A stretch of 62,514 nt of DNA, taken from Bacteroidota bacterium. GTDB taxonomy: Bacteria > Bacteroidota > Bacteroidia > Bacteroidales > WCHB1-69. This document shows positions 1-8,669 of the stretch, piece after piece. The notes under the pieces were generated by a model. The model was not told where the DNA came from. It was given only the letters and a program-made list of their open reading frames with translations, and ran no database searches. The stretch is taken from contig WQTS01000136.1 in NCBI GenBank assembly GCA_009786185.1, positions 1-62,514 on the forward strand, read 5' to 3'. Made by a program: the position numbers and the translations under genes. The stretch's first letter is position 1, and the number at the start of each line of letters is the position of its first letter.

Positions 1-370
1 CGAAATTAGGATGCAGCATGATTAACGTTTCGCCTGCCAGTTTGAGTCCCGAGGGCATGGCAGCTGCCATCACTTCGCCGGTTTGGCACAAATAGTAGTG
101 TGCGATCCATTTCCAAAGTGCAAGCTGCTTTTCCGTAACAATCGGTTCTACATCAATAATATCCACAATATATTTAACATGCAAAACCGAAGGAGCGTTG
201 GTGTGAATTGCCATCACCAAACCTGCATAAAGTTTGTTTTTCCCGAACGGAACTACCACTCTCGTGCCGGCTTTTATTTGCGTATCAAGCTCGTAAGGCA
301 CACGATAAGTGAAAGTTGCCGGCAATGGCAATGGCAGCAAAATATCGGCGAAATAGGTAGGTTGAAACAT
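1..370 (-). CDS. priA: Primosomal protein N' (PriA), N-terminal fragment
   Basis: The reverse strand is open from an ATG at 370 to the window edge and encodes 123 residues beginning MFQPTYFADILLPLPLPATF. This is the N-terminal 3'-DNA-binding domain of PriA, the helicase that restarts stalled replication forks: the opening with -YFADILLPLPLP-, then FTYRVP, GTRVVVPFG and the segment ending -HYYLCQTGEVMAAAMPSG are typical. The helicase domain lies outside the window. The gene diverges from the membrane protein at 552. The family call is firm; only the truncation by the window edge limits it. Confidence 0.88.
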   Translation of the reverse strand, partial: MFQPTYFADILLPLPLPATFTYRVPYELDTQIKAGTRVVVPFGKNKLYAGLVMAIHTNAPSVLHVKYIVDIIDVEPIVTEKQLALWKWIAHYYLCQTGEVMAAAMPSGLKLAGETLIMLHPNF

Positions 371-551
371 AATGCAAATAAACATGAATTTTCCCAATTT
401 ATTTTGAATGAATTAAAGAAAAAATTTATTAAAAGCTTTAAAAAAATGTGATGATCTTTTTATTAATTATAATAATATTTTATTTATTTTGCAGGGAAAA
501 ATTAACCTTTAATAGGTCTGCTTAAGGAGGTAGACTTTAAACTAAATTCTT

Positions 552-1058
552 ATGAACATATCACGTATTCAATCCGTAACTTACATTTTAGTGGGTTCAA
601 CACTTCAATTTGCAGGAAGTGTATCAAAACTTATCGGCTTGCTCGGATTTATTTTTCTGATCATCGGCCTGTTAAAATTGGCAAAAAATATTGATGCCAA
701 GGGTGCTTTAGGTGCAAAAATCATTTTGATAGGAGCTTTTGTCGGTGCTTTTGGAACGCTCATTGGTTTAATCCCTGTCGTAGGGCTTGTTGGCATAATC
801 TTTGCCATTATTGCCTTTATCATTGAGATCGTGGGCTATTTGGTTCTACGAGGCTCCGCAACCATTGGTGAAAGTGGAAAATTTGGTATCATTCTTATAT
901 TGATATCATTTATTATTGGTATTATTGCTTTCATAGTAGGTTTTTTACCGCTTATGGGATTTGTTGCCGCCCTTCTCGCCGTACTTGCAATCTGCTTGCT
1001 TTTCATTGGTTGGCTGAATATTCAAAAAGGATTGATCGCTTCCGAATTTAAAGAATAA
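552..1058 (+). CDS. Small hydrophobic membrane protein, DUF996-like
   Basis: The 168-residue protein is almost entirely hydrophobic, with about five glycine-rich membrane segments and a short charged C-terminus. It resembles DUF996-type small membrane proteins of unknown function, but I cannot confirm this by eye. An AGGAGG at 525-530 lies about 21 nt before the ATG, too far for a normal Shine-Dalgarno role; Bacteroidota rarely depend on one. It is a single-gene unit closed by the terminator at 1082-1116. Confidence 0.6.
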   Translation: MNISRIQSVTYILVGSTLQFAGSVSKLIGLLGFIFLIIGLLKLAKNIDAKGALGAKIILIGAFVGAFGTLIGLIPVVGLVGIIFAIIAFIIEIVGYLVLRGSATIGESGKFGIILILISFIIGIIAFIVGFLPLMGFVAALLAVLAICLLFIGWLNIQKGLIASEFKE

Positions 1059-1081
1059 GCGACATTTAGCAATAATTAAAA

Positions 1082-1116
1082 AAAACCGGTTGACAATCTT
1101 TTGCAACCGGTTTTTT
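1082..1116 (+). terminator. Rho-independent terminator after the membrane protein
   Basis: The arms AAAACCGGTTG and CAACCGGTTTT flank an 11-nt loop, and the 3' arm runs into six T residues. The hairpin starts about 24 nt after the stop codon at 1058. Confidence 0.85.
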
Positions 1117-1143
1117 GGTAATATGCGAATTGTTTTATATTTG
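1114..1143 (+). promoter_or_regulatory. Bacteroidota-type promoter for the S46 gene
   Basis: A TATATTTG box at 1136-1143 fits the Bacteroidota -7 consensus TAnnTTTG. A TTTG at 1114-1117, 18 bp upstream, fits the -33 element. The ATG follows at 1166. The -33 element overlaps the T-run of the preceding terminator. Confidence 0.6.
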
Positions 1144-1165
1144 CAACTTGAAATAAGAATTAAAA

Positions 1166-3325
1166 ATGATAAAGAGGTTTCTACTTACATTCCCCATCCT
1201 CCTTTTCGCCTGCTGTATCTATTCCCAAAACACTTTTGAAGGTTTTTGGCTTCCGAAATTTTTGGAAAAATACAATTGTCAGGAGATGAAGCGCCTTGGA
1301 CTGCAACTTCCGTGCGATTCCTTGTATAATTCAACTGCTCCTTCTTTATTTAATGGTATCGTGCAATTTAACCATGATTTGGGTACCGGCGCCATTATTT
1401 CGGAAAAAGGACTTATATTAACCAGCTATCAAACAGGGTATCCGTATATTGTACAACATGCTACAGAAGAACATAATTTTATTAATTCCGGTTTTTGGGC
1501 AAATTCAAAAGAAGAAGAACTGTATTGTCCCGGACTTTCGGTGCGGTTTTTTATTCGTATGGAAGATGTTACTTCATTAATACGCAATAGTGTTCCTAAA
1601 AATATTTCTCCGATTTCTCCTTCTGTTTGGATGCAAAACAGAATGGATGAATTGATAAAAATCTATTCAAACAACGGGCAATATATAGTAGAAATAAAGC
1701 CTTTTTACAGTGGAAATAATTATTATATGTTTATTTACGAGGAATATACGGATATAAGATTGGTGGGCGCGCCACCGGTAAGTATTGGAAAATTTGGAGG
1801 AGAAACCGATAATTGGGTATGGCCCCGGCACAGTGGAAGTTTCTCTTTATTCAGAGTATATGGAGATTCGTTGGGAAATCCGGCAGAATATACGTCTTCC
1901 AACGTGCCCCTGCATCCAAAATATAGCTATGCCATTTCATTAGACGGTATTCAAAAAGACGATTTTACTATGGTGTTGGGATTCCCTATTGCCACAAATC
2001 GCTTTATGACCTCGTATGAAATTTCGAACCTGCTTACCAAAATAAATCCCGCTTTTTTAGAGGCTTGCGATGCCATACTGCCTACTATCCAAAATGCTAT
2101 TTACGGTAGTGAAAAGATCAGATTAAAATATAGCGACTGGTTTTCCGGATTGGCAAACAACTGGAAACAAAAAAGAGGAGAAAACTACAGTCTAACCAGG
2201 TTCAACGCCGTTCAACGGAGGCAGGCAAGAGAGAACCGTGTTAGAGATTGGATTGCCCGAGACTCTACAAGAGTCATAGAGTTCGCCAATCTTTTTGAAG
2301 ACATTGAAAGAATTTGCGCCGATTTAGATCCGCTTTACGAGAAATATTTTTGGTATTCCAACATGACGCTGCTTTCTTCAAAAATGCTCATGCTTCCCAT
2401 GCAATTGAGGGGGGTAAAGCCTGAAAAAGGAGAGCATCTTTCTGCAAAAAACAGAGAAATATTATTAGAAAATTACAGAAAATTAATGACTAATATCGAT
2501 TTGGATACGGAACTGAAAATCCTTCGGGCATCTTGGAAACTTTGGCAACGCATTCCGGAAAAAGAGAGACCGTCGTTGGAAGCCTATATTGCGAAATATT
2601 TTAACGGCGACACAGATGCTTTCCTCAATGCTATGGTGCATCATTCTATTTTTACAAATGAAAAACAATTTGCCAAATATCTAAAAAGAGCATCGATTAG
2701 TCGTTTTGAAAGAGATCCGTTGGTGCGCTATTTTTATTTGAATATGGAATATTTAGCGAGAGGTGAGGCTCATCGCGTAGCATATCAAGAAGCTCTGGCA
2801 GAATTGCATAAGAAGTATTTATTTGCCCTTCGCGAGCTGCGCTATGAAAACGACCGCGCTATGTATCCCAATGCCAATGGCACGCCGCGACTCTCTTACG
2901 GCAAAGTTTCCGATTATTCTCCCTCCGATGGTGTAAACTATAATTTCTACACAACCTCTGATGGAATTTTACAAAAAGAGATTCCCGGGCATCCCGAATT
3001 TTCCATTCCGGAAAAACTGAAAACTTTGCTTATAAATCAAGACTTTGGAAAATATGCCATAGGCTCACAGCTTCCGATATGTTTCATTACCAACAACGAT
3101 ATTGCCGGAGGAAATGCAGGCTCTCCCGTATTAAATGCAAAAGGGCAGCTTGTGGGCTGCGTTTTTGACGGAAACTGGGAGGCTTTAACAAATAATATTA
3201 TCTACAATGCAGATAAACAACGCGCTATTGCCGTAGATATCCGGTACGTTTTGTTTATTATTGATAAATTTGCGGAAGCAACACGCATTATGAACGAGCT
3301 TTCATCCTCTCAACAAACGGATTAA
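1166..3325 (+). CDS. S46-family (DPP7/DPP11-type) protein, probably catalytically inactive
   Basis: The 719 residues match the usual length of S46 dipeptidyl-peptidases, chymotrypsin-fold enzymes of the Bacteroidota periplasm that remove dipeptides. A signal peptide precedes NTFEGFWLP, and the family landmark GGETDNWVWPRH keeps the catalytic Asp (D215). The other two members of the triad are gone: the usual TNHHCG is TSYQTG (residues 86-91), removing the His, and the usual GGNSGSPV is GGNAGSPV, placing Ala651 at the nucleophile Ser. The position matching the S1 determinant Arg673 of P. gingivalis DPP11 is Gly (VFDGNWEA), as in DPP7. The intact frame and conserved fold residues suggest a pseudoenzyme rather than decay. 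Its 3' end overlaps kamD tail to tail by 38 bp. Confidence 0.9.
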   Translation: MIKRFLLTFPILLFACCIYSQNTFEGFWLPKFLEKYNCQEMKRLGLQLPCDSLYNSTAPSLFNGIVQFNHDLGTGAIISEKGLILTSYQTGYPYIVQHATEEHNFINSGFWANSKEEELYCPGLSVRFFIRMEDVTSLIRNSVPKNISPISPSVWMQNRMDELIKIYSNNGQYIVEIKPFYSGNNYYMFIYEEYTDIRLVGAPPVSIGKFGGETDNWVWPRHSGSFSLFRVYGDSLGNPAEYTSSNVPLHPKYSYAISLDGIQKDDFTMVLGFPIATNRFMTSYEISNLLTKINPAFLEACDAILPTIQNAIYGSEKIRLKYSDWFSGLANNWKQKRGENYSLTRFNAVQRRQARENRVRDWIARDSTRVIEFANLFEDIERICADLDPLYEKYFWYSNMTLLSSKMLMLPMQLRGVKPEKGEHLSAKNREILLENYRKLMTNIDLDTELKILRASWKLWQRIPEKERPSLEAYIAKYFNGDTDAFLNAMVHHSIFTNEKQFAKYLKRASISRFERDPLVRYFYLNMEYLARGEAHRVAYQEALAELHKKYLFALRELRYENDRAMYPNANGTPRLSYGKVSDYSPSDGVNYNFYTTSDGILQKEIPGHPEFSIPEKLKTLLINQDFGKYAIGSQLPICFITNNDIAGGNAGSPVLNAKGQLVGCVFDGNWEALTNNIIYNADKQRAIAVDIRYVLFIIDKFAEATRIMNELSSSQQTD

Positions 3326-4844
3326 AATAGTGCATTGATTTTTCAGCCACGCCTTGAAGCCCTTTTCCACCGGTTTTCGGACGTTTTACATTACCAAAAT
3401 TACCTTTCTCTAATGTGGTAAAAAGTCCATCTTTCTCAATATCTTTCAATAATTTAACTGCTTCATCTAAAACAAACTGAGCGCGTTTACGAATAATACC
3501 GTCTTCTTTAAATTCTACCTCATCACCAATAGCTGACATATTATTGAAAATATATTTTGCATTTTCAATAGCTAAAAACCTGTCGGACATAAATGGCGTG
3601 TGGATGGCTTCGGTGGGCATACCCAATAGTTGAATACCTTGTTTTGTCCAAATGCCAATCATGTTAAACAGAGCATCTTGCAAATGTCCTTTGAAAATAT
3701 CTCCGGTCATAAACTTGGTAGGCGGCATATATTTGAGTGGTGCATTCGGGAAGATTTCGCGGGTCATTTGAGCTTGTGCGAGTTCGTAAAGAAAGCCGTT
3801 TTTCAAATTGGGATCCATTTCAAAAGCGTGTCCCAATCCCATTTGTTCTTCCGGAAGACCTGCCAATAGCGCCAACTGTTCGTTAATCAAATCGGAAGCC
3901 AATACGGTATGCGCTTCTTCAAAGGCATCGGCGGTGGTTAAATAGTTGTCTTCTCCGGTGTTAATAATTACGCCTGCAAAACCGTTGATGATTCTTGAGA
4001 AATATTGGTCAACGAGTGTTCTTTGCGGATTAATATCGCGGAACAGGATGCCGTAAAGTGCGTCGTTGAGCATCACATCTAACCGTTCTAATGCACCCAT
4101 AGCGGCAATTTCGGGCATGCACAATCCGGAGCAATAGTTGCACAAACGGATGTAGCGTCCCACCTCTTCGCCCACCTCATCCAAGGCTTTACGCATAATT
4201 CTAAAATTTTCCTGCGTAGCGAACGTACCTCCGAAACCTTCGGTAGTGGCTCCAAAAGGTACATAATCCAACAAACTTTGACCGGTGGTTCGGATCACCG
4301 CAATAATGTCTGCGCCTTGACGCGCCGCCGCTTGCGCCTGCACCACATCTTCGTAGATATTTCCGGTGGCAACAATTACGTAAATATACGGTTTTGCGCC
4401 TTCACCCAATGTTTCTAAAAAATGACGTCGTTGCGCCACATTGTTCGAAATTCTTTGTAAAGTCATTTCAATATAAGGCGCCACTGTATTTCGAATCTCC
4501 TCATCCGAATGAATAGGGAGCTTTGTAATATCCAGTGTATTTTGCGCCATTTTCTCGGCAATTTGCTGAGGATTCAATTTGGTTTCCAACATGGCATTGC
4601 CAAGAAAGTAGAGCACGCCTTGCCCCAGTAACCCGGCTTGGTGCAATTGATCTACCACCACATTGGGAAGCGGCACTTCGTGAGCGTCCACGCCGTCAAT
4701 GCCTATCAAGCGGCAGAGTGTGCGTTCCACAGCCACCGTAGTGTAGCCGTTTACGAACTGTTGTACTTCATTTGCTATGGAAGCCGCTATCGTTTTGGCT
4801 TCATTAACTTTCTTAAAATCAATGCCTAATTTGCTGTTATTCAT
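3288..4844 (-). CDS. kamD: Lysine 5,6-aminomutase alpha subunit
   Basis: The 518 residues match the length and sequence style of KamD, the TIM-barrel subunit of the adenosylcobalamin- and PLP-dependent enzyme that moves the terminal amino group of D-lysine or L-beta-lysine in lysine fermentation. Recognisable blocks are VIRTTGQSLLDYVPFGATTE, YIRLCNYCSGLCMPEIA and PTKFMTGDIFKG. The beta subunit KamE, which carries the B12-binding domain and the PLP lysine, is normally next to it but is absent here, as are kce, kal and kdd. The gene has its own -7 box at 4873-4880. The adenosyltransferase at 10984 could supply the cofactor. Confidence 0.92.
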   Translation of the reverse strand: MNNSKLGIDFKKVNEAKTIAASIANEVQQFVNGYTTVAVERTLCRLIGIDGVDAHEVPLPNVVVDQLHQAGLLGQGVLYFLGNAMLETKLNPQQIAEKMAQNTLDITKLPIHSDEEIRNTVAPYIEMTLQRISNNVAQRRHFLETLGEGAKPYIYVIVATGNIYEDVVQAQAAARQGADIIAVIRTTGQSLLDYVPFGATTEGFGGTFATQENFRIMRKALDEVGEEVGRYIRLCNYCSGLCMPEIAAMGALERLDVMLNDALYGILFRDINPQRTLVDQYFSRIINGFAGVIINTGEDNYLTTADAFEEAHTVLASDLINEQLALLAGLPEEQMGLGHAFEMDPNLKNGFLYELAQAQMTREIFPNAPLKYMPPTKFMTGDIFKGHLQDALFNMIGIWTKQGIQLLGMPTEAIHTPFMSDRFLAIENAKYIFNNMSAIGDEVEFKEDGIIRKRAQFVLDEAVKLLKDIEKDGLFTTLEKGNFGNVKRPKTGGKGLQGVAEKSMHYFNPFVERMKARS

Positions 4845-4872
4845 GTTTTTTCTTTTTTAGAAATCGAAGCAG

Positions 4873-4880
4873 CAAAAGTA
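4873..4880 (-). promoter_or_regulatory. -7 promoter box for kamD
   Basis: On the reverse strand TACTTTTG matches TAnnTTTG about 30 nt before the kamD ATG. I see no convincing -33 TTTG. It indicates that kamD is transcribed alone. Confidence 0.45.
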
Positions 4881-4938
4881 CGGAATTTTATGAAAAGATG
4901 CGTCCTCATTTTCCGTTTAGACATCAAAATCTTCCAAT

Positions 4939-5337
4939 TTATACCATGAATAAAATCTTCCGGACTTTTACAACCAACCAGGGTGTTATTCCTATAAATA
5001 AAACTACCAAAAGCCAAAGATTTCCTGTTGTAACATCATATGATCTCAACAATTCCACAAAAGTATTTCCCATCGCTAATCCTAAAATTGTTTCAAATAC
5101 AATAGTTAAGGCAATCCATAAAATTCCCATTTTCAAGTATGTTTTTTGTCTGCCTTTCCCAAGTTGAGGAATAAAAATGAACGAAACTATAAAAATCAAT
5201 AAGCAAAGAATAATTCCGCTGATAGGTTTTGCATAGGTTTCACCAACCCAAGGAATAAGAAATTTTTCACGAAATGCGCCGTTCAAGATGGCAAGAGGGA
5301 TAATTGATAACCAAATTAAAATTGACTTTTTTATCAT
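4939..5337 (-). CDS. Four-helix membrane protein, unknown function
   Basis: The 132-residue product begins MIKKSILIWLSIIPLAILNG and has about four hydrophobic helices separated by short loops, including SGIILCLLIFIVSFIFIP and LWLLVVLFIGITPWLVV. I do not recognise a family. The frame extends to a TTG at 5364, next to a truncated repeat end, so I prefer the ATG at 5337. It is the last gene of the first cassette-like block, downstream of a partial TAACG element at 5366-5384, and lies between that block and kamD. Confidence 0.55.
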   Translation of the reverse strand: MIKKSILIWLSIIPLAILNGAFREKFLIPWVGETYAKPISGIILCLLIFIVSFIFIPQLGKGRQKTYLKMGILWIALTIVFETILGLAMGNTFVELLRSYDVTTGNLWLLVVLFIGITPWLVVKVRKILFMV

Positions 5338-5365
5338 ATTTTCAAAAATTTTCTTTTCTATCAAA

Positions 5366-5384
5366 CTGTTCGTTAGGTACAGAC
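5366..5384. repeat. Truncated attC-like element end
   Basis: This stretch contains CGTTAGGTAC, the right-hand terminus of the 126-130 bp element family seen at 6372, 7019 and elsewhere. No matching left arm follows. It lies 33 bp after the stop of the lipoprotein at 5418, the position at which complete elements occur in the other cassettes. It appears to mark the eroded downstream end of the first array. Confidence 0.4.
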
Positions 5385-5417
5385 ATTTTCTGTTTTTTCA
5401 TTGGAAATCCATCATCG

Positions 5418-6305
5418 TCACAATAACATGGTTTTGCCTCGAATAACCCTGTTCGCCATTTCTACAATTTCATACTTCTCAAATTTTGCTATCCATTCTT
5501 CTTCCTTTCCAGCCGGAACTTCAAAATAAATGTTATATCCATGCTCGATTGGGAGGTAATTCCATTCAAAAAGTTGGAAATTGTCTACTGTCCTAAGCCA
5601 ATCCGCTTGGTAATTTTTGTTATCCATGCTGTAAAGTGTAGGGAGGATAACAATTCGTTGGAAATCTATGAACCCGTGTGCATAAACGTATGGCTTTGCG
5701 TTTAAACTATCCAAAATACTTTGCAAATTACTCGGAGGCATAGTTGAAGTGTAACTTCCTGTAAATATCTGTATGTACGGCACTTTATGGTCAAATAAGT
5801 TGATAAAGTCAAATACTTGCTTAATTGGGACATTAACATCATATCCTGTACTCACTACGACTTCTGTTAGGTTGCTGTATATGTAGCCTTGGGCTATTAA
5901 TAATGAATTCTTTTTGGTAATACTCATAGTCAATCCTCTTTTTATGCCATTTTCCTCAAGTTCAATAGCAATCCAAACAACCGGTGGCGCTTCTGGGTAA
6001 GGACTTTTTGAGACTATATTCTCAAAATTAGAAGACTTCGGTGTTGAAGATGCAAGTTCCGCATTCATTATGCAAGGAAATGAATTCAACCACTCCGTCA
6101 AAGATTGCATTTTCCGTTTATCTCTCCAGCTTTTCGGCAAAGTGCTCAAATATTCGTTAATGAAAGGTGCTGTTTTGTAAAAATCTTCGACATTAGCATA
6201 CAAACAGAACTCTTCGCATTCAAGTTTTTCTTTATGGCAACCAGAAAACACTGCCATTGCAAAGAGTAACCCAATTATAAAAATGTTTAATTTATTCATT
6301 GTCAT
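5418..6305 (-). CDS. Predicted lipoprotein, unknown function
   Basis: The 295-residue product starts MTMNKLNIFIIGLLFAMAVF followed by SGC, a signal peptide with a lipobox cysteine, so it should be lipidated and exported. The charged run HKEKLECEE after the Cys resembles the acidic export signals of Bacteroidota surface lipoproteins. The rest is soluble, with no motif I recognise. A second ATG two codons downstream is equally possible. It starts 67 bp after the repeat element at 6372-6497, so it fits the cassette pattern. Confidence 0.65.
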   Translation of the reverse strand: MTMNKLNIFIIGLLFAMAVFSGCHKEKLECEEFCLYANVEDFYKTAPFINEYLSTLPKSWRDKRKMQSLTEWLNSFPCIMNAELASSTPKSSNFENIVSKSPYPEAPPVVWIAIELEENGIKRGLTMSITKKNSLLIAQGYIYSNLTEVVVSTGYDVNVPIKQVFDFINLFDHKVPYIQIFTGSYTSTMPPSNLQSILDSLNAKPYVYAHGFIDFQRIVILPTLYSMDNKNYQADWLRTVDNFQLFEWNYLPIEHGYNIYFEVPAGKEEEWIAKFEKYEIVEMANRVIRGKTMLL

Positions 6306-6371
6306 TGTGTCAAATATTTTTCAACATTCTATTTTCTATCTTTATTATCCCCTGCGCTGTCCGCGAGTGTT

Positions 6372-6497
6372 GCCTAATGTGGTGGTATATTGGCGAGGTG
6401 GCGGCTTCCAATGCTTGCTTGCGGGACAGAAACTTACTGATTTACACTGAATTATCTGCGGTGTTACTGCCGCCATCTTGCCAATATGCTCGTTAGC
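6372..6497. repeat. attC-like structured element, copy 1
   Basis: The 126-bp unit begins GCCTAATG and ends CGTTAGC. Its arms are inverted: ATATTGGCGAGGTGGCGGC on the left pairs with GCCGCCATCTTGCCAATAT on the right with two mismatches. The right flank has GTGCTGCC and the left flank GCGCTGTCCGCG, both shared with other copies. It separates two lipoprotein genes on the minus strand. Confidence 0.7.
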
Positions 6498-6531
6498 GGT
6501 TCGTGCTGCCATCCAGTAATCTTTTCTTCCT

Positions 6532-6951
6532 TCATTCTATTTTTTTAAGATTAATAATTTCACCATTATCTCCTTTGAGAGTAAATTTATTTTCAAGAAG
6601 TTCATAGTGAGTTATTCGATTTAGCATGTAATTACATTCCCAAACAAGATCAGGGTACCCACCCGGTAAAAAACAATTTCCATTTTCGAACTTGATTTTT
6701 TTATTTGCCAAAAATCTTACATCTCCACTACAAGGGCCAAATACATACTGACTTTTACTTGTGATTTTTAAAATAAATTCATCTTTCCAAAGTCCAATTG
6801 GTTCGGGATATTGCCAAGTAGAATCTGAGTGAACTTTTACGCTTTCTACTTCCCAATTAGTATTCACCAATGTTTGTTTGTCTTTGGAGCAACTTGTCGC
6901 TCCTACAAAAAATGCAAAAATTACTATTAAAACAAAAAATAGTTTTTTCAT
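6532..6951 (-). CDS. Small META/HslJ-like lipoprotein
   Basis: The 139-residue product has an N-terminal signal ending GATSC, so it is a predicted lipoprotein. The mature part opens with LVNTNWEVESV, has a middle FILKITSKSQYVFGPCSGD and ends with a short beta-rich tail. The NTxW opening and size recall META/HslJ and lipocalin-like domains of Bacteroidota lipoproteins, but this is only a resemblance. The gene is alone between two repeat elements, 35 bp before the next one and 68 bp after the previous one. Confidence 0.62.
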   Translation of the reverse strand: MKKLFFVLIVIFAFFVGATSCSKDKQTLVNTNWEVESVKVHSDSTWQYPEPIGLWKDEFILKITSKSQYVFGPCSGDVRFLANKKIKFENGNCFLPGGYPDLVWECNYMLNRITHYELLENKFTLKGDNGEIINLKKIE

Positions 6952-7018
6952 TATTGACCTCCTTTTTTTATAATTATGTTGATACTCTTTTCTTTTCGCA
7001 CTGCTCGTCCCGCATGAC

Positions 7019-7148
7019 CGCTAACGTAGAAGCGGCTTTATGAAGTGGCGGCTTCCACAAAACTAACAACGCGAACTACCGCCGCAAAAATATACTAAAA
7101 TTGTCAACGCGAGGTAATGCCGTAATCTTGCAAAATCGCCCGTTAGGT
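7019..7148. repeat. attC-like structured element, copy 2
   Basis: The 130-bp unit begins CGCTAACG and ends CGTTAGGT, the latter an exact match to the integron R' consensus GTTRRRY. The arms pair imperfectly (GCGGCTTTATGAAGTGGCGGC against GCCGTAATCTTGCAAAATCGC). Two internal copies of CAACGCGA occur between the arms, as in copies 9 and 11. Confidence 0.7.
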
Positions 7149-7289
7149 GCAGGTATTTTCTCTCTCAACTGCACTATTTATTGTGTTTTTATTTTTCAAA
7201 CTGCGCTATTTTCAAATTCTACAACCATTTCAATATCGAAACTATATTTATTGTTTGATTATCAATCGTATATGTTCCATCTTTCATTG

Positions 7290-7823
7290 TCAAAAAGTAA
7301 ATCCCATTTTTAATTCCGCTCCTCCAAAATACCACTCATCTAAAATAGATTTCGCAAAACCACCTACTGAAAAAGAAAATGCTTTTATTTTAAATCCTGT
7401 CGCAAGTGTAGCATATAATCCTCCGTAGCAGTGAAGGTTACGGTCTTCCCAAGGTTCATGTCCTCTATAAAAACTAAGTTGAGTACCTAATCCAATGTTT
7501 ATATGTGGTTTAATATTTTTTTTACTCGGAAAATAGTGACGATAATTTGCAAATATTGGAAATGCTTGCATAATAAAGTAAAAGTCATAACCAATGCCTA
7601 TTCCTATTTCATTTTGCGTTTTGTTAAAACGAATGCCATTCACAAAAACACTATTAATAGCAATAAAAAAAGGATAAGGAGCATTGAAAGAAAAACCATA
7701 TTCATTAATGAATGCATAGGAAATTTTTTTCTGCTTTTCAGGATTCTCCATTTCCTGAGAAAAACTTAAAATAGGTTTAAGTGTAAGGAAAATTGTCAGA
7801 ATGATTAATAAAATATTTTTCAT
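7290..7823 (-). CDS. Predicted outer-membrane beta-barrel-like protein
   Basis: The 177-residue product has a signal peptide ending in FSQ, then short amphipathic strands rich in aromatic residues: FNKTQNEIGIGIGYDFY, NYRHYFPSKKNIKPHINIGL. It ends in an aromatic-terminated strand (MGFTF), typical of an outer-membrane barrel. It is a paralogue of the next gene upstream (7828), sharing VFVNGI-FNKTQ, GIGIG and NYRHYFPSK. The two genes are 4 bp apart and form one two-gene cassette. Confidence 0.65.
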   Translation of the reverse strand: MKNILLIILTIFLTLKPILSFSQEMENPEKQKKISYAFINEYGFSFNAPYPFFIAINSVFVNGIRFNKTQNEIGIGIGYDFYFIMQAFPIFANYRHYFPSKKNIKPHINIGLGTQLSFYRGHEPWEDRNLHCYGGLYATLATGFKIKAFSFSVGGFAKSILDEWYFGGAELKMGFTF

Positions 7824-7827
7824 CGTT

Positions 7828-8355
7828 TTATTTTTTATTAGCGTTAAATGTATATCCTAATTTTATCTCAAAGCCAGCGAAAAAATCACTATTCAAAGAT
7901 TTCACGAAAAGTCCCGAGGAGAAAGAAAAAGATTTTACACGAAATCCCGAAGCAATTGTAGTGTATAATCCTAGCATGGATGGTTTCCAAGAATACCAAG
8001 TACAAAGCCGAGTACCTATCGCAATGTTTATTAAAGGTTCTAATTTTGTTTTACTTGGAAAATAATGACGATAATTTACAAATATCGGATAACTAGGTCC
8101 CGAGGCAATGTCATATTCTAATCCAATACCTATCCCCACAAGGTCTTGCGTTTTGTTAAAGCAAATACCATTCACAAAAACTCCTGCATAGCCTGCCCAC
8201 CACATATACATCCCATGTTCAGTAATAAATGAATAAGAAATTTTCTTATCCTTTTCTGAATTTTCATTTGTTACTATTGTCCCTTGTCCAAAACTCAAAA
8301 TAGGAAATGTTGTCAAGATAACAATAGAAATCACTAAGTAATGTTGCATTTTCAT
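7828..8355 (-). CDS. Predicted outer-membrane beta-barrel-like protein, paralogue of its neighbour
   Basis: From the ATG at 8355 the product has 175 residues, with signal peptide MKMQHYLVISIVILTTFPIL followed by SFGQ. An open frame continues upstream to 8418, but that part lies in the flank of repeat copy 3, so I take the ATG before the signal peptide. It shares FVNGICFNKTQ, VGIGIGLEY and FVNYRHYFPSK with the protein at 7290 and ends in a barrel-like strand. Its function is unknown. The pair looks like a local duplication within one cassette. Confidence 0.65.
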   Translation of the reverse strand: MKMQHYLVISIVILTTFPILSFGQGTIVTNENSEKDKKISYSFITEHGMYMWWAGYAGVFVNGICFNKTQDLVGIGIGLEYDIASGPSYPIFVNYRHYFPSKTKLEPLINIAIGTRLCTWYSWKPSMLGLYTTIASGFRVKSFSFSSGLFVKSLNSDFFAGFEIKLGYTFNANKK

Positions 8356-8416
8356 ATCTGTTTTATTTTTTATTCTTTCTAATTTGTCCAGTTTCCACGC
8401 GCTGTCCCCAAATGGC

Positions 8417-8545
8417 ACCTAACGAGGCAGGGGCTTGGCGCAGGCGGGCTTGCCAATACACTTGCCCGCGAAAGTATGAATTTTCAATTACTCACATCAC
8501 TATCACGCGAGGTAAAGCCCGCTTGCGCCAAACCCCACGTTAGAG
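8417..8545. repeat. attC-like structured element, copy 3
   Basis: The 129-bp unit begins ACCTAACG, an exact match to the integron R'' consensus RYYYAAC, and ends CGTTAGAG. The arms GGCTTGGCGCAGGCGGGCTT and AAGCCCGCTTGCGCCAAACC are inverted and closely matched. The right flank GGCTGTGGCTGCC matches copies 9 and 11. Open frames across it are shadows. Confidence 0.72.
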
Positions 8546-8669
8546 GCTGTGGCTGCCTTCCCGCAACGCTTTCCTGCAGTATATCTCCTGTCAAACCCCA
8601 ATGTCCCGTCTGGAGCGCGTGTAAGCCCGAAGCCAAATAATGGCGGTAGCCATTTTTAAAGGCTGTGCG

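Noticed and set aside
83..451. Open frame on the plus strand at the window start
   Set aside because: It is the shadow of the priA N-terminus, which is recognisable on the minus strand and continues beyond the window.
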